A stretch of DNA of 64,000 bases from Candida dubliniensis CD36 (lineage: Eukaryota > Ascomycota > Pichiomycetes > Serinales > Debaryomycetaceae). Numbering within the stretch: the stretch's first letter is position 1; each line of letters starts with the position of its first letter. Where the stretch lies: assembly GCF_000026945.1 (NCBI RefSeq), contig NC_012862.1:1232501-1296500 (forward strand), read 5' to 3'. The position numbers were made by a program, and so were the translations under genes. This document shows, piece after piece, positions 53,645 through 63,728 of the stretch. The notes beneath the pieces are model-generated. The model saw only the letters and a list, made by a program, of their open reading frames with translations, searched no databases and had not been told where the DNA came from.

Positions 53645-56209
53645 TTAAAAGACTTCACTAATTATATCAGATGCTTCTCTATATGTTTTCAATAATTCTA
53701 TGCATTTTTCACGTTCAGCTTGAATAGTCTCATCTTCTTGTAATAATTCATCAAACATATTTTCATTATATAATTTCACCACCAATCTATTTTGAATTTC
53801 TTGTTTAATATGATTCACTAATAAACACATGATGGCTTTAGGTACTTGATCTTGAATGGTTTCTCTAACAATACAGAAATAAGAAATAATTAATCGTCTA
53901 ATTAATTCACATTCCATTTGTTCACGTTCACTCAATTCATGGATCAATTCATCCGATTCAAATGAACTTACAGTGGAATCAGATAATGCTAATTTATTGC
54001 CAAATTCATCAGGTAAATTGGAATTAAAATTGTTAGTAGTAGTAGCATTAATTGGAGTAGTGGTGGAGGTATTATTGCTATTTATAAAAGTAGTATTAAA
54101 TTGTAATGAAGTGGCTTCTTGTGGGGCAGGGAATTTGAATGGAGTTGGATTCAATTGGGCTTGAGTTTGTAAATGTTGTTGATGAACCACAGGATCTTTC
54201 CCAAGGAAATAATTCAAATAACTTGAAGAGGATTGTTGATGAAGATGACCATGATGATAATGTCCTGAAGTTGATTCTGATCTTACCGAATAAGTTCTTG
54301 TAGATGCTGCACGTCGACGATTTGATTTGGGTATTTCATCATCAACCGATTTGATATCAGCTTCAAGATCTTCAACCACTTCTTCCTCATTATTATTCAT
54401 TTCTTGTTGATTTTCTTTATCTTCGTCTTCTTCATCATAATCATGATTTTTCTTATTTAAAATTCTTTCACTGGCTAATCTCAATCTACTAGACAGTTCC
54501 AATTCCTTTTGCTTTTGACGTTCGGCAACAACAATACTCATAGCTTTAGCAGCCCCCACAAAATTAGGATGATTGGTGTTAATATATGCCTTGTTGATTT
54601 CAATTAATGATTCAACATATTTAATAGTTGGTCCTAATCTTTCTCTCAATAAATCACTGACAACTTCAATTAATTTATTTTGTAAACGGGGATATCTACT
54701 CATTTCATTACCAATATCGGCTGAACAAACATTATGAACAATTTTCATCAATTCTTCATAAACCAATTCAACACATCTATGTGCTGGAGCTTCTAATAAT
54801 TTAATTTGAGGTTTAACTAAAATGTCAAAAGCCAATTCTGGAACAAATAATGAAGGTCGAGGCCCAGTAGAATTTCTAATTGCCGTTCTGATGTCATGAA
54901 TAGACAAATTATGGGTTGGATTAATTGATGCCAATTGAGAACCAAAAATTTCATTATAAATATAATAAATTCGGGCCCCACCACATAATTCTCTTGCAGC
55001 AGTTTCATTAACAGCTGTACCTTCAATAGATCCAACAAATGAATTAGCAAATTTTGTCATTAAAGTTAATACCATGGCTCCACGAGCTTCTTTGGAATCA
55101 CCAAAACCAAACCCATCACCATAAGAAGCCAACTCATGTTCTGTTTGACCAATCAAAGTGTTTAATTTTGCCTTAATATCAGGTAATCTTTCTCTAATAT
55201 GATTCATTAAAATCTTATTCAAAGTTTGGGCCAAATATTTTGTACCACATCTTTTAGCCATGGTTTTATAAGCTGGATGATTAGCGAAAAATTGTTGTTC
55301 ATCAAATAAAGATTCATCTAAAGATTTATGTTCAGAAATATCTTGTTGTGAACGATTAACAATACCAATAAATCCTAATTTCAATGGATAAACATTCCCC
55401 TTCAAAATATCTAATGCATTAGTACCTTGATCCATTAAATCCAATTTTGTTAAAATCCCAATAGTTCTTTTCCCAGTAGGATCAACTTGTCTTCCCAATT
55501 TAAGAGATTCAGAATTGACCAAATCAACATTAGCAGGAGATACTGCCAATATAATACAATTTTGTTTGGAAATATATTCTAAAATTAAACTTCTAGTTTG
55601 TTTTTCAATATCAGTTGGTTGATCACCAATAGGAATCTTGGTTAAACCTGGCAAATCCACTAATGTTAAATTCAATACATTAGGTGAATAAATCTTGAGA
55701 TTGATTGGTAATCTACTGATACCTTTATTTTGACCAGCAATTCTTAAAGTTTCATTCTCAATTTCTCTTCTAATATCATTGAAATTATAAAATCGTTTAT
55801 TAGGGATATGTAAGAATTCACCCCATTCAGCAGATGGTTTCTTACCTCTAGTACTACCGTTCATTTTTCTCAAATGATCTTCCAAGTTGATCTCATCCAG
55901 TGAATCAGTATACTGCAGTTGTTGTTGTGGTGGTTGCTGTTGCTGCTGCAGTTGTTGAGCGGGGACTTTTGTAACAATAGGATCATCTTCACTAACATTA
56001 ATCAATTGTAATACCAATGGTCTTCTAGTAACGATCCCAGTGCCTCGAGGTAAAAAGTCTTTACCAACAATATTTTCTAATACCGAAGATTTACCACAAG
56101 ATTGAGATCCCACAACAGCTAAAATGGGTAAATCAATATCAGATACTTGAGTGGTAGTAACTATATCTTGTAGTTTATTGACTACTGGTATGAGATCTTG
56201 AAATGACAT
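53645..56209 (-). CDS. DNM1: Dnm1 dynamin-related fission GTPase
   Basis: This large GTPase assembles on mitochondria and peroxisomes and drives their fission. The product is 854 aa (yeast Dnm1 757). GTPase domain motifs: G1 GSQSCGKSS (about 34-42), G2 TRRPLVLQL, G3 DLPGLTKIP and G4 TKLDLMD. NCIILAVSPANVDLVNSESLKLG and FIGIVNRSQQDI match Dnm1 and exclude the vacuolar dynamin Vps1. The middle/stalk domain follows (FANSFVGSIEG, ELCGGARIYYIYNEIFG), and the GED is at the C terminus (about 770-854). Two insertions explain the length: a Gln/Pro-rich stretch at about 80-100 inside the GTPase domain, and an extended Asn/Ser/His-rich insert B region (about 590-760). G1 has Cys where most dynamins have Ser; the key GKS is kept. 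Confidence 0.94.
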   Translation of the reverse strand: MSFQDLIPVVNKLQDIVTTTQVSDIDLPILAVVGSQSCGKSSVLENIVGKDFLPRGTGIVTRRPLVLQLINVSEDDPIVTKVPAQQLQQQQQPPQQQLQYTDSLDEINLEDHLRKMNGSTRGKKPSAEWGEFLHIPNKRFYNFNDIRREIENETLRIAGQNKGISRLPINLKIYSPNVLNLTLVDLPGLTKIPIGDQPTDIEKQTRSLILEYISKQNCIILAVSPANVDLVNSESLKLGRQVDPTGKRTIGILTKLDLMDQGTNALDILKGNVYPLKLGFIGIVNRSQQDISEHKSLDESLFDEQQFFANHPAYKTMAKRCGTKYLAQTLNKILMNHIRERLPDIKAKLNTLIGQTEHELASYGDGFGFGDSKEARGAMVLTLMTKFANSFVGSIEGTAVNETAARELCGGARIYYIYNEIFGSQLASINPTHNLSIHDIRTAIRNSTGPRPSLFVPELAFDILVKPQIKLLEAPAHRCVELVYEELMKIVHNVCSADIGNEMSRYPRLQNKLIEVVSDLLRERLGPTIKYVESLIEINKAYINTNHPNFVGAAKAMSIVVAERQKQKELELSSRLRLASERILNKKNHDYDEEDEDKENQQEMNNNEEEVVEDLEADIKSVDDEIPKSNRRRAASTRTYSVRSESTSGHYHHGHLHQQSSSSYLNYFLGKDPVVHQQHLQTQAQLNPTPFKFPAPQEATSLQFNTTFINSNNTSTTTPINATTTNNFNSNLPDEFGNKLALSDSTVSSFESDELIHELSEREQMECELIRRLIISYFCIVRETIQDQVPKAIMCLLVNHIKQEIQNRLVVKLYNENMFDELLQEDETIQAEREKCIELLKTYREASDIISEVF

Positions 56210-57269
56210 AACTTAACTGACAAAAAAAAAAAAAAAAAAGACAAAAACAACAACAAAAAAACCTGATGATGGGGTGGATAGGAAACAGGGATCAATGGAA
56301 TAGTTATGTTCTGGATATATGAACAAATTTCAAGAGTATAAAAAAAAGTTGAAATTGTATAGAATTATATACAAAGAGAAAGAGAAATTAATTTGTTTTG
56401 TATTTTGAGGGTGGCCAATAAATTAGTTCAAAATTTTTTTTTTTTTGCTATTTCACCTCGCGGACACTCCCACCCACCAACACCAACAACACATATACAC
56501 AAACACAACTCTTCTTAAATTTCAATACTATTTTCTTACAATTGCTATATATATATATATTGGGTAATATATCTTGTCTTGCTTTTCCGGAAATATGGAT
56601 ATTATAGTATACATAGGTATATATTTGAAATAATATTGACACCTATTAATACCTACAAGATCAGGTGTTTAGGCATTGTTGTTAGTTACTTCTTTGTTGA
56701 TGTTCTTGTTTACGTTTTTAATTTTATTTTCTTTTCATGATTCAGTTTTTGACGCTAAATTTTGTCTCAAATTGATTTATAATTAACGCAACTAGATTGG
56801 GTTGGATTGAACTTAACAGATTAAAACACAGGAAAAAGAAGAAGAAGATTTATTCTACCAACTGTTTTAGGGTTGAATTATATGTAAATAAGCAACATAA
56901 CGTAAAAGAGTAATGGAGAGGAGGTGAGCTAGTTTTTAAAAAGGATATTGACAGACAGATGGTGGAATTAAATCTGACGAAATCTGGCAGCACTAGCGGC
57001 CCTTTTTTTTTTATATTTATTACTTCATCGGTTTTAATTTCCGCGCGTCTTTTTTTTTTTTTTTTTCTTCTGGTGCGAAAGAAAATCGATTTGCAAGAAG
57101 TACACGTAAATCTTTCATTTTTTTGTTCACTTACACACGCCCCACACACACCCTAAGGTGAATTTTTCAACGCATTTTTTTTTTCGTAGAAAATAGAAAC
57201 ACCTTGTTCTTACAGTCAACCCTTACACTCTTCCTCCAAAAACCATCTACATAAAGAAACTAGTACCAA
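56210..57269. promoter_or_regulatory. Divergent promoter region DNM1/OST1
   Basis: These 1.06 kb contain no gene. An A-run (56222-56239) lies 12 bp upstream of the DNM1 ATG. AT repeat at 56546-56560, T-runs at 57003-57012 and 57050-57066. Nothing else is recognised. Confidence 0.5.
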
Positions 57270-58682
57270 ATGTGGAAACTTTTCATTACATTGGGAGTTA
57301 TATTCTCCATATGTAGTGCCCAATTATTAGACACTGTTTCATTTGATTCCAATTGGGAGAATTTACATTATATACGTAATGTTGATCTTAGTAAAGGATT
57401 TGTTAAAGAAACCGATTTAATTGATATTAAAAATATAAATTCAAGACCTCAAGATGAATATTATTTTACCATTAATGATGGATTTGACAGTGTCAATGAA
57501 TTGTCTATTTTTTCTGCTTTTTTAAATGACAATTTACTTGAAGTTAAAGTTGATGAAATTGTTGCCAATAAAGTATTTAAATTGAAATTACCAGTTCCAA
57601 TTGCTCCTAATTCAAATGTTGAACTTAAAATCAATTATGTTTATATTGATACTTTAGTTCCTATTCCAACTAAGATTTCCATGGATACGGTTCAACAATT
57701 ATTATTCAAGACTAATAAATTTCCATACTCACCTTATCTTACTAAAGAATATACTTTATCTCTTACTGGCATGTCAAAGGGACAAGAGATGGAATTACAT
57801 ATTGATGTCAATGCCACAGAGGGTGCACCTGATCTTAAACCAAGAGTTGATAACCAAACTTTGAAATATGGACCAATTGCAGAAGACATTCAAGCTTTTA
57901 CATTACTGCCAATGGGATTAATGTACGATCACAATCGTCCATTAACAAAAGCTGTCAATTTAAACAGATCTATTTGGTTACCAGCATCTGATGTCAATAA
58001 GGTATCAATTGAAGAATATTATGAATTGACCCATATCGGGGCTGCCTTGGATTCAGGATTCTCTCGAATTGATTGGATGAAAGGTAGATACGAAGGAACT
58101 AGAAACCATTGGGCATTAAGTCACTTGGAACTCCCCTTGTTAGATAGAGACTTAGAAGGTTATTATTATACCGATAAAGTTGGGGTTGTTTCATCTCACA
58201 AAGTTATTAAAAATCATTTATTATTACTGCCAAGATATCCATTATTTGGTGGATGGAATTATAATTTCACTTTTGGTTGGTCAGAAGATTTATCAAGATT
58301 CCTTCATAAATTACATGATTCGTCTGATGAATATATCATCAAATTCCCAATATTGAATTCACTTAGAGATATTAGTTATGGCGATGTATATTTACAATTC
58401 TATTTACCAGAAAATGCCGAATTCCAAAATGTTTCATCTCCAATCCCATATGAATCAATTACTATTGATAATGAATTATCATATTTAGATGTTTCAAAAG
58501 GACATACAAAAGTCACTGTGCATTATAAAAATTTATTTGATGATTTACATAAATTGGATGTATTTGTCAAGTACAAATATACCAAAATCAACTTTGTTTA
58601 TAAAATTGTCAGAATTTCTGGATTTGTCTTTATAGGATTGATTAGTTATTATTTGTTAGGATTACTTGATCTTTCTATTTAA
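57270..58682 (+). CDS. OST1: Ost1/ribophorin I, oligosaccharyltransferase subunit
   Basis: This is the alpha subunit of ER oligosaccharyltransferase, which transfers the glycan completed by Alg10 to nascent proteins. It is 470 aa, close to yeast Ost1 (476). A cleavable signal peptide covers about residues 1-17 (MWKLFITLGVIFSICSA, cleavage before QLL). The luminal ribophorin I domain has RNVDLSKGFVKE, the PYSPYLTKEYTL block, NHWALSHLELPLLDRDLEG and YPLFGGWNYNFTFGWSEDL. One C-terminal membrane helix is at about 448-467. Several N-x-S/T sequons are visible (such as NATE, NRSI, NVSS). In-frame CTG codons at 57906 and 58227 are read as Ser if the CTG code holds. The last 8 bp overlap the end of the SF3b14 gene on the other strand. 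Confidence 0.95.
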   Translation: MWKLFITLGVIFSICSAQLLDTVSFDSNWENLHYIRNVDLSKGFVKETDLIDIKNINSRPQDEYYFTINDGFDSVNELSIFSAFLNDNLLEVKVDEIVANKVFKLKLPVPIAPNSNVELKINYVYIDTLVPIPTKISMDTVQQLLFKTNKFPYSPYLTKEYTLSLTGMSKGQEMELHIDVNATEGAPDLKPRVDNQTLKYGPIAEDIQAFTLLPMGLMYDHNRPLTKAVNLNRSIWLPASDVNKVSIEEYYELTHIGAALDSGFSRIDWMKGRYEGTRNHWALSHLELPLLDRDLEGYYYTDKVGVVSSHKVIKNHLLLLPRYPLFGGWNYNFTFGWSEDLSRFLHKLHDSSDEYIIKFPILNSLRDISYGDVYLQFYLPENAEFQNVSSPIPYESITIDNELSYLDVSKGHTKVTVHYKNLFDDLHKLDVFVKYKYTKINFVYKIVRISGFVFIGLISYYLLGLLDLSI

Positions 58683-58998
58683 TAGAATATTGTTGTTTTA
58701 ATAGATTCAATTGTTCTTGTCGTAATGCCATTTCCTCTTCATTAATTTTTGATTTATCCACTTGATGCATTGATGTTACTAAATACCTTCCATTGAAATT
58801 AACTCCATTCAATTCTTGAGCTGCTCTTTGTGCATTTACAATGTTGTTGTAAATTATAAAACAAGTCCCAGGTTGCGATGGGTTTATTCGAATTTGATTT
58901 ATGTATCCATATTTACCGAAAAACTCATATAATGAGGAGTTTGATGTATTATAAGGTAAGTTCTTTACCAGTACTATAGGAAACTCATAAAATGACAT
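58675..58998 (-). CDS. SF3b14/p14 (SF3B6) splicing factor, RRM protein
   Basis: This 107-aa single-RRM protein matches SF3b14/p14, the U2 snRNP subunit that sits by the branch-point adenosine and binds SF3b1. RNP2 is IVLVKNLPY (about residues 8-16) and RNP1 is in TCFIIYN (about 45-51). FGKYGYINQIRI, RYLVTSMHQV and the tail EQLNLLKQQYSIK follow the human and fission yeast pattern. The length is nearly the whole family protein. S. cerevisiae has no p14. The stop (TAG) is inside OST1, giving an 8-bp convergent overlap, so the 3' ends of the two mRNAs must be antisense to each other. Confidence 0.87.
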   Translation of the reverse strand: MSFYEFPIVLVKNLPYNTSNSSLYEFFGKYGYINQIRINPSQPGTCFIIYNNIVNAQRAAQELNGVNFNGRYLVTSMHQVDKSKINEEEMALRQEQLNLLKQQYSIK

Positions 58999-59122
58999 TG
59001 TGAAATGGCCGTGGGTGTAACTATTTATGTTGATGGGAAAGAAATAAGAAAGAAAAAAACTATCAGTGCTTGTATATTTTCAGATTGGTATTATTTTTTT
59101 CTTTTTTTGTGTGCGTGTTAGT

Positions 59123-59917
59123 TTAGTCTTTGATAGTAGTGATATGATCACGTCTAGGCATTTTCTTATATGCAGCAAAGACAACACCTAGCAAAAGGAA
59201 TATAAACAAATAGCTATAAACTGAAGTTGAAACTGGTGTGATTCCTTCAGTTTCTGGTGATGATGATGACGACTCCGCAACTACTTTTTGGTTGTCCTTT
59301 GATTTAGCAATGGCAGTTTTGACATCACTAATAACCACTGGTTTCAAAGGACTCGAGTCTTTGACTTCAACCGTACTTATTTTCTGTAAAGTATCAAACC
59401 CATCAACCAATTGTCCAAAAACTACATGATGGCCATCTAAATGTGGGGTACTATCACCATTCAAAATGAAAAATTGTCCACCATTAGTGTTGGGTCCAGC
59501 ATTTGCCATAGATAATCTTCCTAATTTATTATGTTTTAAAATGAAATTTTCATCATTAAATCTATCGCCATAGATCAGTTTCCCACCTTGACCATCATAA
59601 TCGCCTCCTTGTATAACAAAATTATTAATAATACGATGGAATTTACTATTTCTATAACCATGACCATCGTCTCCTCTATTGGCCAATTGATAGAAATTTT
59701 CAACGGTTTTGGGACATGTTTCTCCAAATAATGCAAGACTCAAATCACCCAATACTTCATCACCATGTTTAACTGTAAACACCACTTTATGAGTAGCTTG
59801 AGGGTCGCCTTCTAAATGTGATTGCTCTTCAACTGTTAATTTGAGGTCAGCTTCGGGGATGACCGATGATAATACCAAATTCACAAAGAATATAAGGGTT
59901 AGTAAAACGCTCGACAT
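59123..59917 (-). CDS. Secretory-pathway cyclophilin (PPIase) with C-terminal membrane anchor
   Basis: This is a peptidyl-prolyl cis-trans isomerase of 264 aa, similar in layout to yeast Cpr4/Cpr8. A signal peptide covers about residues 1-19 (MSSVLLTLIFFVNLVLSSV). The cyclophilin domain is at about 40-205. Active-site Arg is in KFHRIINNF, with QGGD and GGQFFI preserved. The Trp that binds cyclosporin A in human CypA (WLDGKHVVFG) is His here (HLDGHHVVFG). A Ser-rich linker then leads to a membrane helix at about 232-249 (YSYLFIFLLLGVVFAAYKK) and a short basic cytosolic tail. No HDEL signal. It should act on folding in the ER or a later secretory compartment. Confidence 0.92.
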   Translation of the reverse strand: MSSVLLTLIFFVNLVLSSVIPEADLKLTVEEQSHLEGDPQATHKVVFTVKHGDEVLGDLSLALFGETCPKTVENFYQLANRGDDGHGYRNSKFHRIINNFVIQGGDYDGQGGKLIYGDRFNDENFILKHNKLGRLSMANAGPNTNGGQFFILNGDSTPHLDGHHVVFGQLVDGFDTLQKISTVEVKDSSPLKPVVISDVKTAIAKSKDNQKVVAESSSSSPETEGITPVSTSVYSYLFIFLLLGVVFAAYKKMPRRDHITTIKD

Positions 59918-60311
59918 TTCAAGTGTTTTCTTTGGAGTTGGATTGAATAAAGAGGAAAAAAAAAAAAAAAGCAGGCGTTCACAACTTGAAAGAAAATCTT
60001 CAAAAAAAAAAAAACACCCTATCTTGAGTTGTTATTGAATTCAATTGTAAGGATTTAGTATTATTGTTGATTAAATTGTTTAAATTATTGCTAAAATTCC
60101 AAATTGTTGCATTTGATCACTTCTGGTACAGATCACGTGTGAGCAATGATTTTTTAATCGTCTTTGCGTGTGTGGAGAAAAAGTGAGTGTGAATGAGGTC
60201 AAAAAAATATGTAGAACGACAATGCAAGGTAGAAGAGAGAAAAAAAAAAAAAGCTAGTGGCGAACCATACTGTCAATCCTATAACAACATTCAAGCATAG
60301 CATATCTAACA
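59918..60311. promoter_or_regulatory. Divergent promoter region cyclophilin/PRE3
   Basis: These 394 bp hold CACGTG (60134-60139) and AGTGGCGAA (60256-60264, 48 bp before the PRE3 ATG), which is close to the Rpn4 proteasome-control element GGTGGCAAA but not exact. A-runs lie at 59957-59970 and 60003-60012. No gene. Confidence 0.45.
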
Positions 60312-60956
60312 ATGAACGGTATTTCAGTAGACATCAATCATTTGAAAAAGGGGGAAGTGAATTTAGGTACTTCTATTATGGCAGTTACTTTTAAAGATGG
60401 AGTAATATTAGGTGCTGATTCACGTACTACAACTGGGTCATATATTGCCAATCGAGTCACTGATAAATTAACTCAAATTCATGATACTATATATTGTTGT
60501 CGTTCTGGATCAGCAGCAGATACTCAAGCAGTTGCTGATATGGTGAAATATTATTTACAAATTTATTCGTCGCAATTGCCTCCTGGTGAAACTCCAACAA
60601 CTAATATTGCTGCTAATGTATTTCAAGAAATTTGTTATAATAATAAAGATAATTTAACTGCAGGAATAATTTGTGCTGGTTATGATAAAAAAAATGGTGG
60701 ATCAGTTTATTCAATTCCAATAGGTGGATCAATTCATAAACAAAATTATGCCATTGCTGGTTCAGGATCATCATATATTTATGGTTGGTGTGATGAGAAT
60801 TTCAAACCAAGTATGGAACAAGAAGAATGTGTTGAATTTGTAAAGACAGCTTTATCACAGGCAATTAAATGGGATGGTTCATCTGGTGGTCTTATTAGAA
60901 TGGTTATTTTGACTAATAAGGGAGTAGAAAGACGAGTTGTATATTTGCATGAATAA
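60312..60956 (+). CDS. PRE3: Proteasome subunit beta1 (Pre3)
   Basis: This is the beta1 subunit of the 20S core, with caspase-like (post-acidic) activity. The product is 214 aa, very close to yeast Pre3 (215). A 19-residue propeptide (MNGISVDINHLKKGEVNLG) is cleaved so that Thr20 (in LG-TSIMAVTF) becomes the catalytic N-terminal nucleophile. DGVILGADSRTTTGSYIANRV, CCRSGSAADTQA, AIAGSGSSYIYGW and WDGSSGGLIRMV are the conserved blocks; the Asp and Lys of the active site (ADSR, RVTDKL) are in place. The C terminus is slightly shortened. It may be under Rpn4 control, as a near-match to the control element sits 48 bp upstream. Confidence 0.97.
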   Translation: MNGISVDINHLKKGEVNLGTSIMAVTFKDGVILGADSRTTTGSYIANRVTDKLTQIHDTIYCCRSGSAADTQAVADMVKYYLQIYSSQLPPGETPTTNIAANVFQEICYNNKDNLTAGIICAGYDKKNGGSVYSIPIGGSIHKQNYAIAGSGSSYIYGWCDENFKPSMEQEECVEFVKTALSQAIKWDGSSGGLIRMVILTNKGVERRVVYLHE

Positions 60957-62216
60957 ATGCGTTTTATATTTGGTAGATAGAATAAGGAATGTATATCCGA
61001 TAATCTGAGTCAATTTTATAATTACTTGGGCATAGTACTTAATCAATAGAGACTGCAGCGGATTTTCAAATTTTATCATCCACTTTTGATTGTTCTTTAT
61101 TTTTGGATGCAATATTCGATAATTCTTTTTGCATTGTTGTATAATCAATTACATTGGAATAGTGTGTTCGACAACTACACTGCTGTACCCCCACCCCCTC
61201 TGTTCATCAAAAATGGAACTTGCTGTCACAGTCATATAATTACTGACTTGCAAACTAATTCTTTATTTCTTGTAGGAGCTGATTATACACATCCAATCTG
61301 ATGCAAAGCTGGAACCAATCAACAATTGAGGAGATTCTTTCAGACATTATTAACATTGTTGCCGTTTATAAAAAACCAAGATAAGCAACATTTAGCGACT
61401 TTTTCTACAAAAGCATAAAAACAAAATGCTTTTACAATGATATTATTATTACTCATTATATTGAAATCGACAAAACAAAAATCCGATATTTATACCTAGT
61501 TTGGTAGTTGTCTCTTTTGTTTTGCCGTGTGGAGTTGAACAGCTTGTTGTGACATATAATTGTTTTAGGATTAAAGGATCTCTAGCATTCATAAATAGGG
61601 TTAATGTGATTAGAAAAGAAACAATGTATAATTGAATTAAACTGTGGTTAAAATCAAGTTTTGAGTGAACCGCATTCATAAACAGCTTATCTCTTTGGCT
61701 GTTTCCGTCTAAATGACGCAATCTCACTAACCTCACCTAAATAAGAATCTCGGTCCGTGGCAGACAGGTTAAAAAAAAAAGAAATTCATTGTAAAAAACA
61801 AACAACAAACTAGATAAGAATAAACTGGTAACTTTGATGAGAAGGAAAAGAACTATCAGCATATATATTAACCATCTTATAAATGAAGAATTTGATTAGA
61901 TAATTATTCCGATAATTAAGGTTTTTCCTAATTCACCGTTGGAAAGTCCCCCGTCGAGAGAAAAAATAAAGTTATAAAAAATTGACTGGAACAGGAAAAA
62001 TAAAAGTCCGACCGGCAATAATGTTTTTTTTTTTTCTTTTTTCTTGTCATTCCTCGAAGTTATTTAAAGTCATCAGTATTTCCTGTTAATATTAGATGCA
62101 AATATCTTTTTAGGGGAAAAAAAACAACACAACCAAACAAATAAAGTTCAAGAATCTCTATAAATCCAGCGAATGTCAACACCTTATAAGTTTTCAATAG
62201 ATTCATAAAAAACAAA
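60957..62216. promoter_or_regulatory. Upstream region of the QDR-like transporter gene
   Basis: These 1.26 kb have no supported gene; the 95-codon frame at 61449-61736 (minus strand) shows no family feature. CGGTCCG at 61751-61757 is a paired CGG arrangement that a Zn2Cys6 regulator of drug pumps could bind. A-runs at 61770-61779 and a T-run at 62023-62034. Confidence 0.45.
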
Positions 62217-63728
62217 ATGTTATCTACTACACAGTCAGTCACAGAACAGACTGAAGTCACGCTGAAAAAAGTAGAAGACGTTGAAATAGAGAATGACGAA
62301 GAAACTCCATATACAATATTCACCTCATACGACCGATTAGTATTAATAATAATTCTTTCATTAATTGGGTTCTGGAGCACGATATCAAGTCCAATTTATT
62401 TCCCAGCATTACCTACACTAACATCATATTTCCACACAACCTCATCAATCATGAATATATCTGTTGTGGCTTATTTAATTTTCCAAGGGATTGCTCCAAC
62501 AATCTCTTCTAATCTAGCAGACACATTTGGAAGAAGACCAGTGATACTAGCGAGTATATTGGTATTTTGTGCCTCTTGTGTGGCCCTCTCACAAACAAAT
62601 GTTTATTGGTTACTAGCGGTATTACGTTGCCTCCAAGCAGCAGGGATAGCTGCAGTAATTTCTATAAGTTCAGGGGTAGCAGGTGATGTATGCACAAGAG
62701 CTAATCGTGGTAGTATGGTAGGAGCAGTTTCTGGTTTACAATTAGTTGGTAATGGAATTGGTGGCTTAGTAGGTGCCGGCTTGATCAGTTCGTTTAATAG
62801 TTGGAGATCAATATTTATATTTTTAACTATTGGAGGTGGAGCTACATTTATACTTGCAATTTTCGTATTACCAGAGACCTCAAGAAAACTAGTGGGAAAT
62901 GGATCAGTTGTTCCTAAAAACGTTTTAAACAAATCGCCGTATATTTATCTTCCACGTTTTAGGAAAAGAATGAATAATGATATAACTACAATAGTCCCAG
63001 CAACTGGATTTGATTTGTTAGGTCCAATGAAAATTTTTTTCCGAAAGAATGTCTTTTGCACACTTTTACCAGTGGGGATACATTTTGCAGCATGGACTAT
63101 GGTTTTGACTTCGTTGTCGACAGAATTAGAGTCTAGATACCATTACAGCGTTATGCATGTAGGTTTGATTTATCTTCCTCAAGGTATTGCTTGTATCGTT
63201 GGATCTTTGGTAGTGGGGAAATCTATGGATTGGTATTACCGATACAGAAAGACAATATATGATAAACAAGTTGAAAGTTTACCATTAGACGAAAGACCAC
63301 AATTCAATATTGTGGCTACTAGGCTAACTCTAGGTGTTGTTCCTGCCTTGCTAATGATCATTGGATTGGTAATATTTGGTTGGTGCATTCAATTTAAACG
63401 ACATATAATATCAATTATAATATCTACTATCCTAGTATCGTTTTCTGCATCGGTTTTTATTGGTATTTGCACAACCATGTTGGTCGATTTATATCCTAAT
63501 AACGGAAGTGGATCTACCAGTTGTCTTAATTTGATGAGATGTTGGTTAGCAGCATTAGGGGCAGGGGTTTTAGACAGTATGATAAAGGCAATGAATGTCG
63601 GGGGGACATACACAGTGATTGCCGGGTTTTGCATTCTATTTGATCTAGCATTGATTTATGTTTTACATAATGCTAATAAAAAGTTTAGCAATAATGGGAC
63701 CACCACCATGTCCACAACCAAACAATAG
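62217..63728 (+). CDS. DHA1 drug:H+ antiporter, QDR/AQR1 type
   Basis: This is a plasma-membrane MFS proton antiporter of the 12-segment DHA1 group, nearest to fungal Qdr1/Qdr2/Aqr1. The product is 503 aa. An acidic N terminus of about 40 residues leads into helix 1 (RLVLIIILSLIGFWSTISSP), followed by YFPALPTL. Motif A after helix 2 is NLADTFGRRPVIL (about 99-111). The antiporter motif C appears as GLQLVGNGIGGLVGAGL (about 174-190), and PETSRKLVGNG ends the first half. The long central loop has PRFRKRMNND and is positively charged. The CTG at 62262 is Ser in the CTG code. The substrate cannot be predicted; some members export weak acids or amino acids, not drugs. Its stop is 272 bp before the window end. 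Confidence 0.9.
   Translation: MLSTTQSVTEQTEVTLKKVEDVEIENDEETPYTIFTSYDRLVLIIILSLIGFWSTISSPIYFPALPTLTSYFHTTSSIMNISVVAYLIFQGIAPTISSNLADTFGRRPVILASILVFCASCVALSQTNVYWLLAVLRCLQAAGIAAVISISSGVAGDVCTRANRGSMVGAVSGLQLVGNGIGGLVGAGLISSFNSWRSIFIFLTIGGGATFILAIFVLPETSRKLVGNGSVVPKNVLNKSPYIYLPRFRKRMNNDITTIVPATGFDLLGPMKIFFRKNVFCTLLPVGIHFAAWTMVLTSLSTELESRYHYSVMHVGLIYLPQGIACIVGSLVVGKSMDWYYRYRKTIYDKQVESLPLDERPQFNIVATRLTLGVVPALLMIIGLVIFGWCIQFKRHIISIIISTILVSFSASVFIGICTTMLVDLYPNNGSGSTSCLNLMRCWLAALGAGVLDSMIKAMNVGGTYTVIAGFCILFDLALIYVLHNANKKFSNNGTTTMSTTKQ

Noticed and set aside
18..60139. General enrichment of CACGTG across the window
   Set aside because: The number of CACGTG sites is about what base composition predicts (roughly five expected); only the fuller TCACGTGA and the RPS0 context are worth noting.
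61449..61736. 95-codon minus-strand frame upstream of the QDR-like gene
   Set aside because: No recognisable domain, no conserved-looking motif, and it lies in promoter-like DNA.
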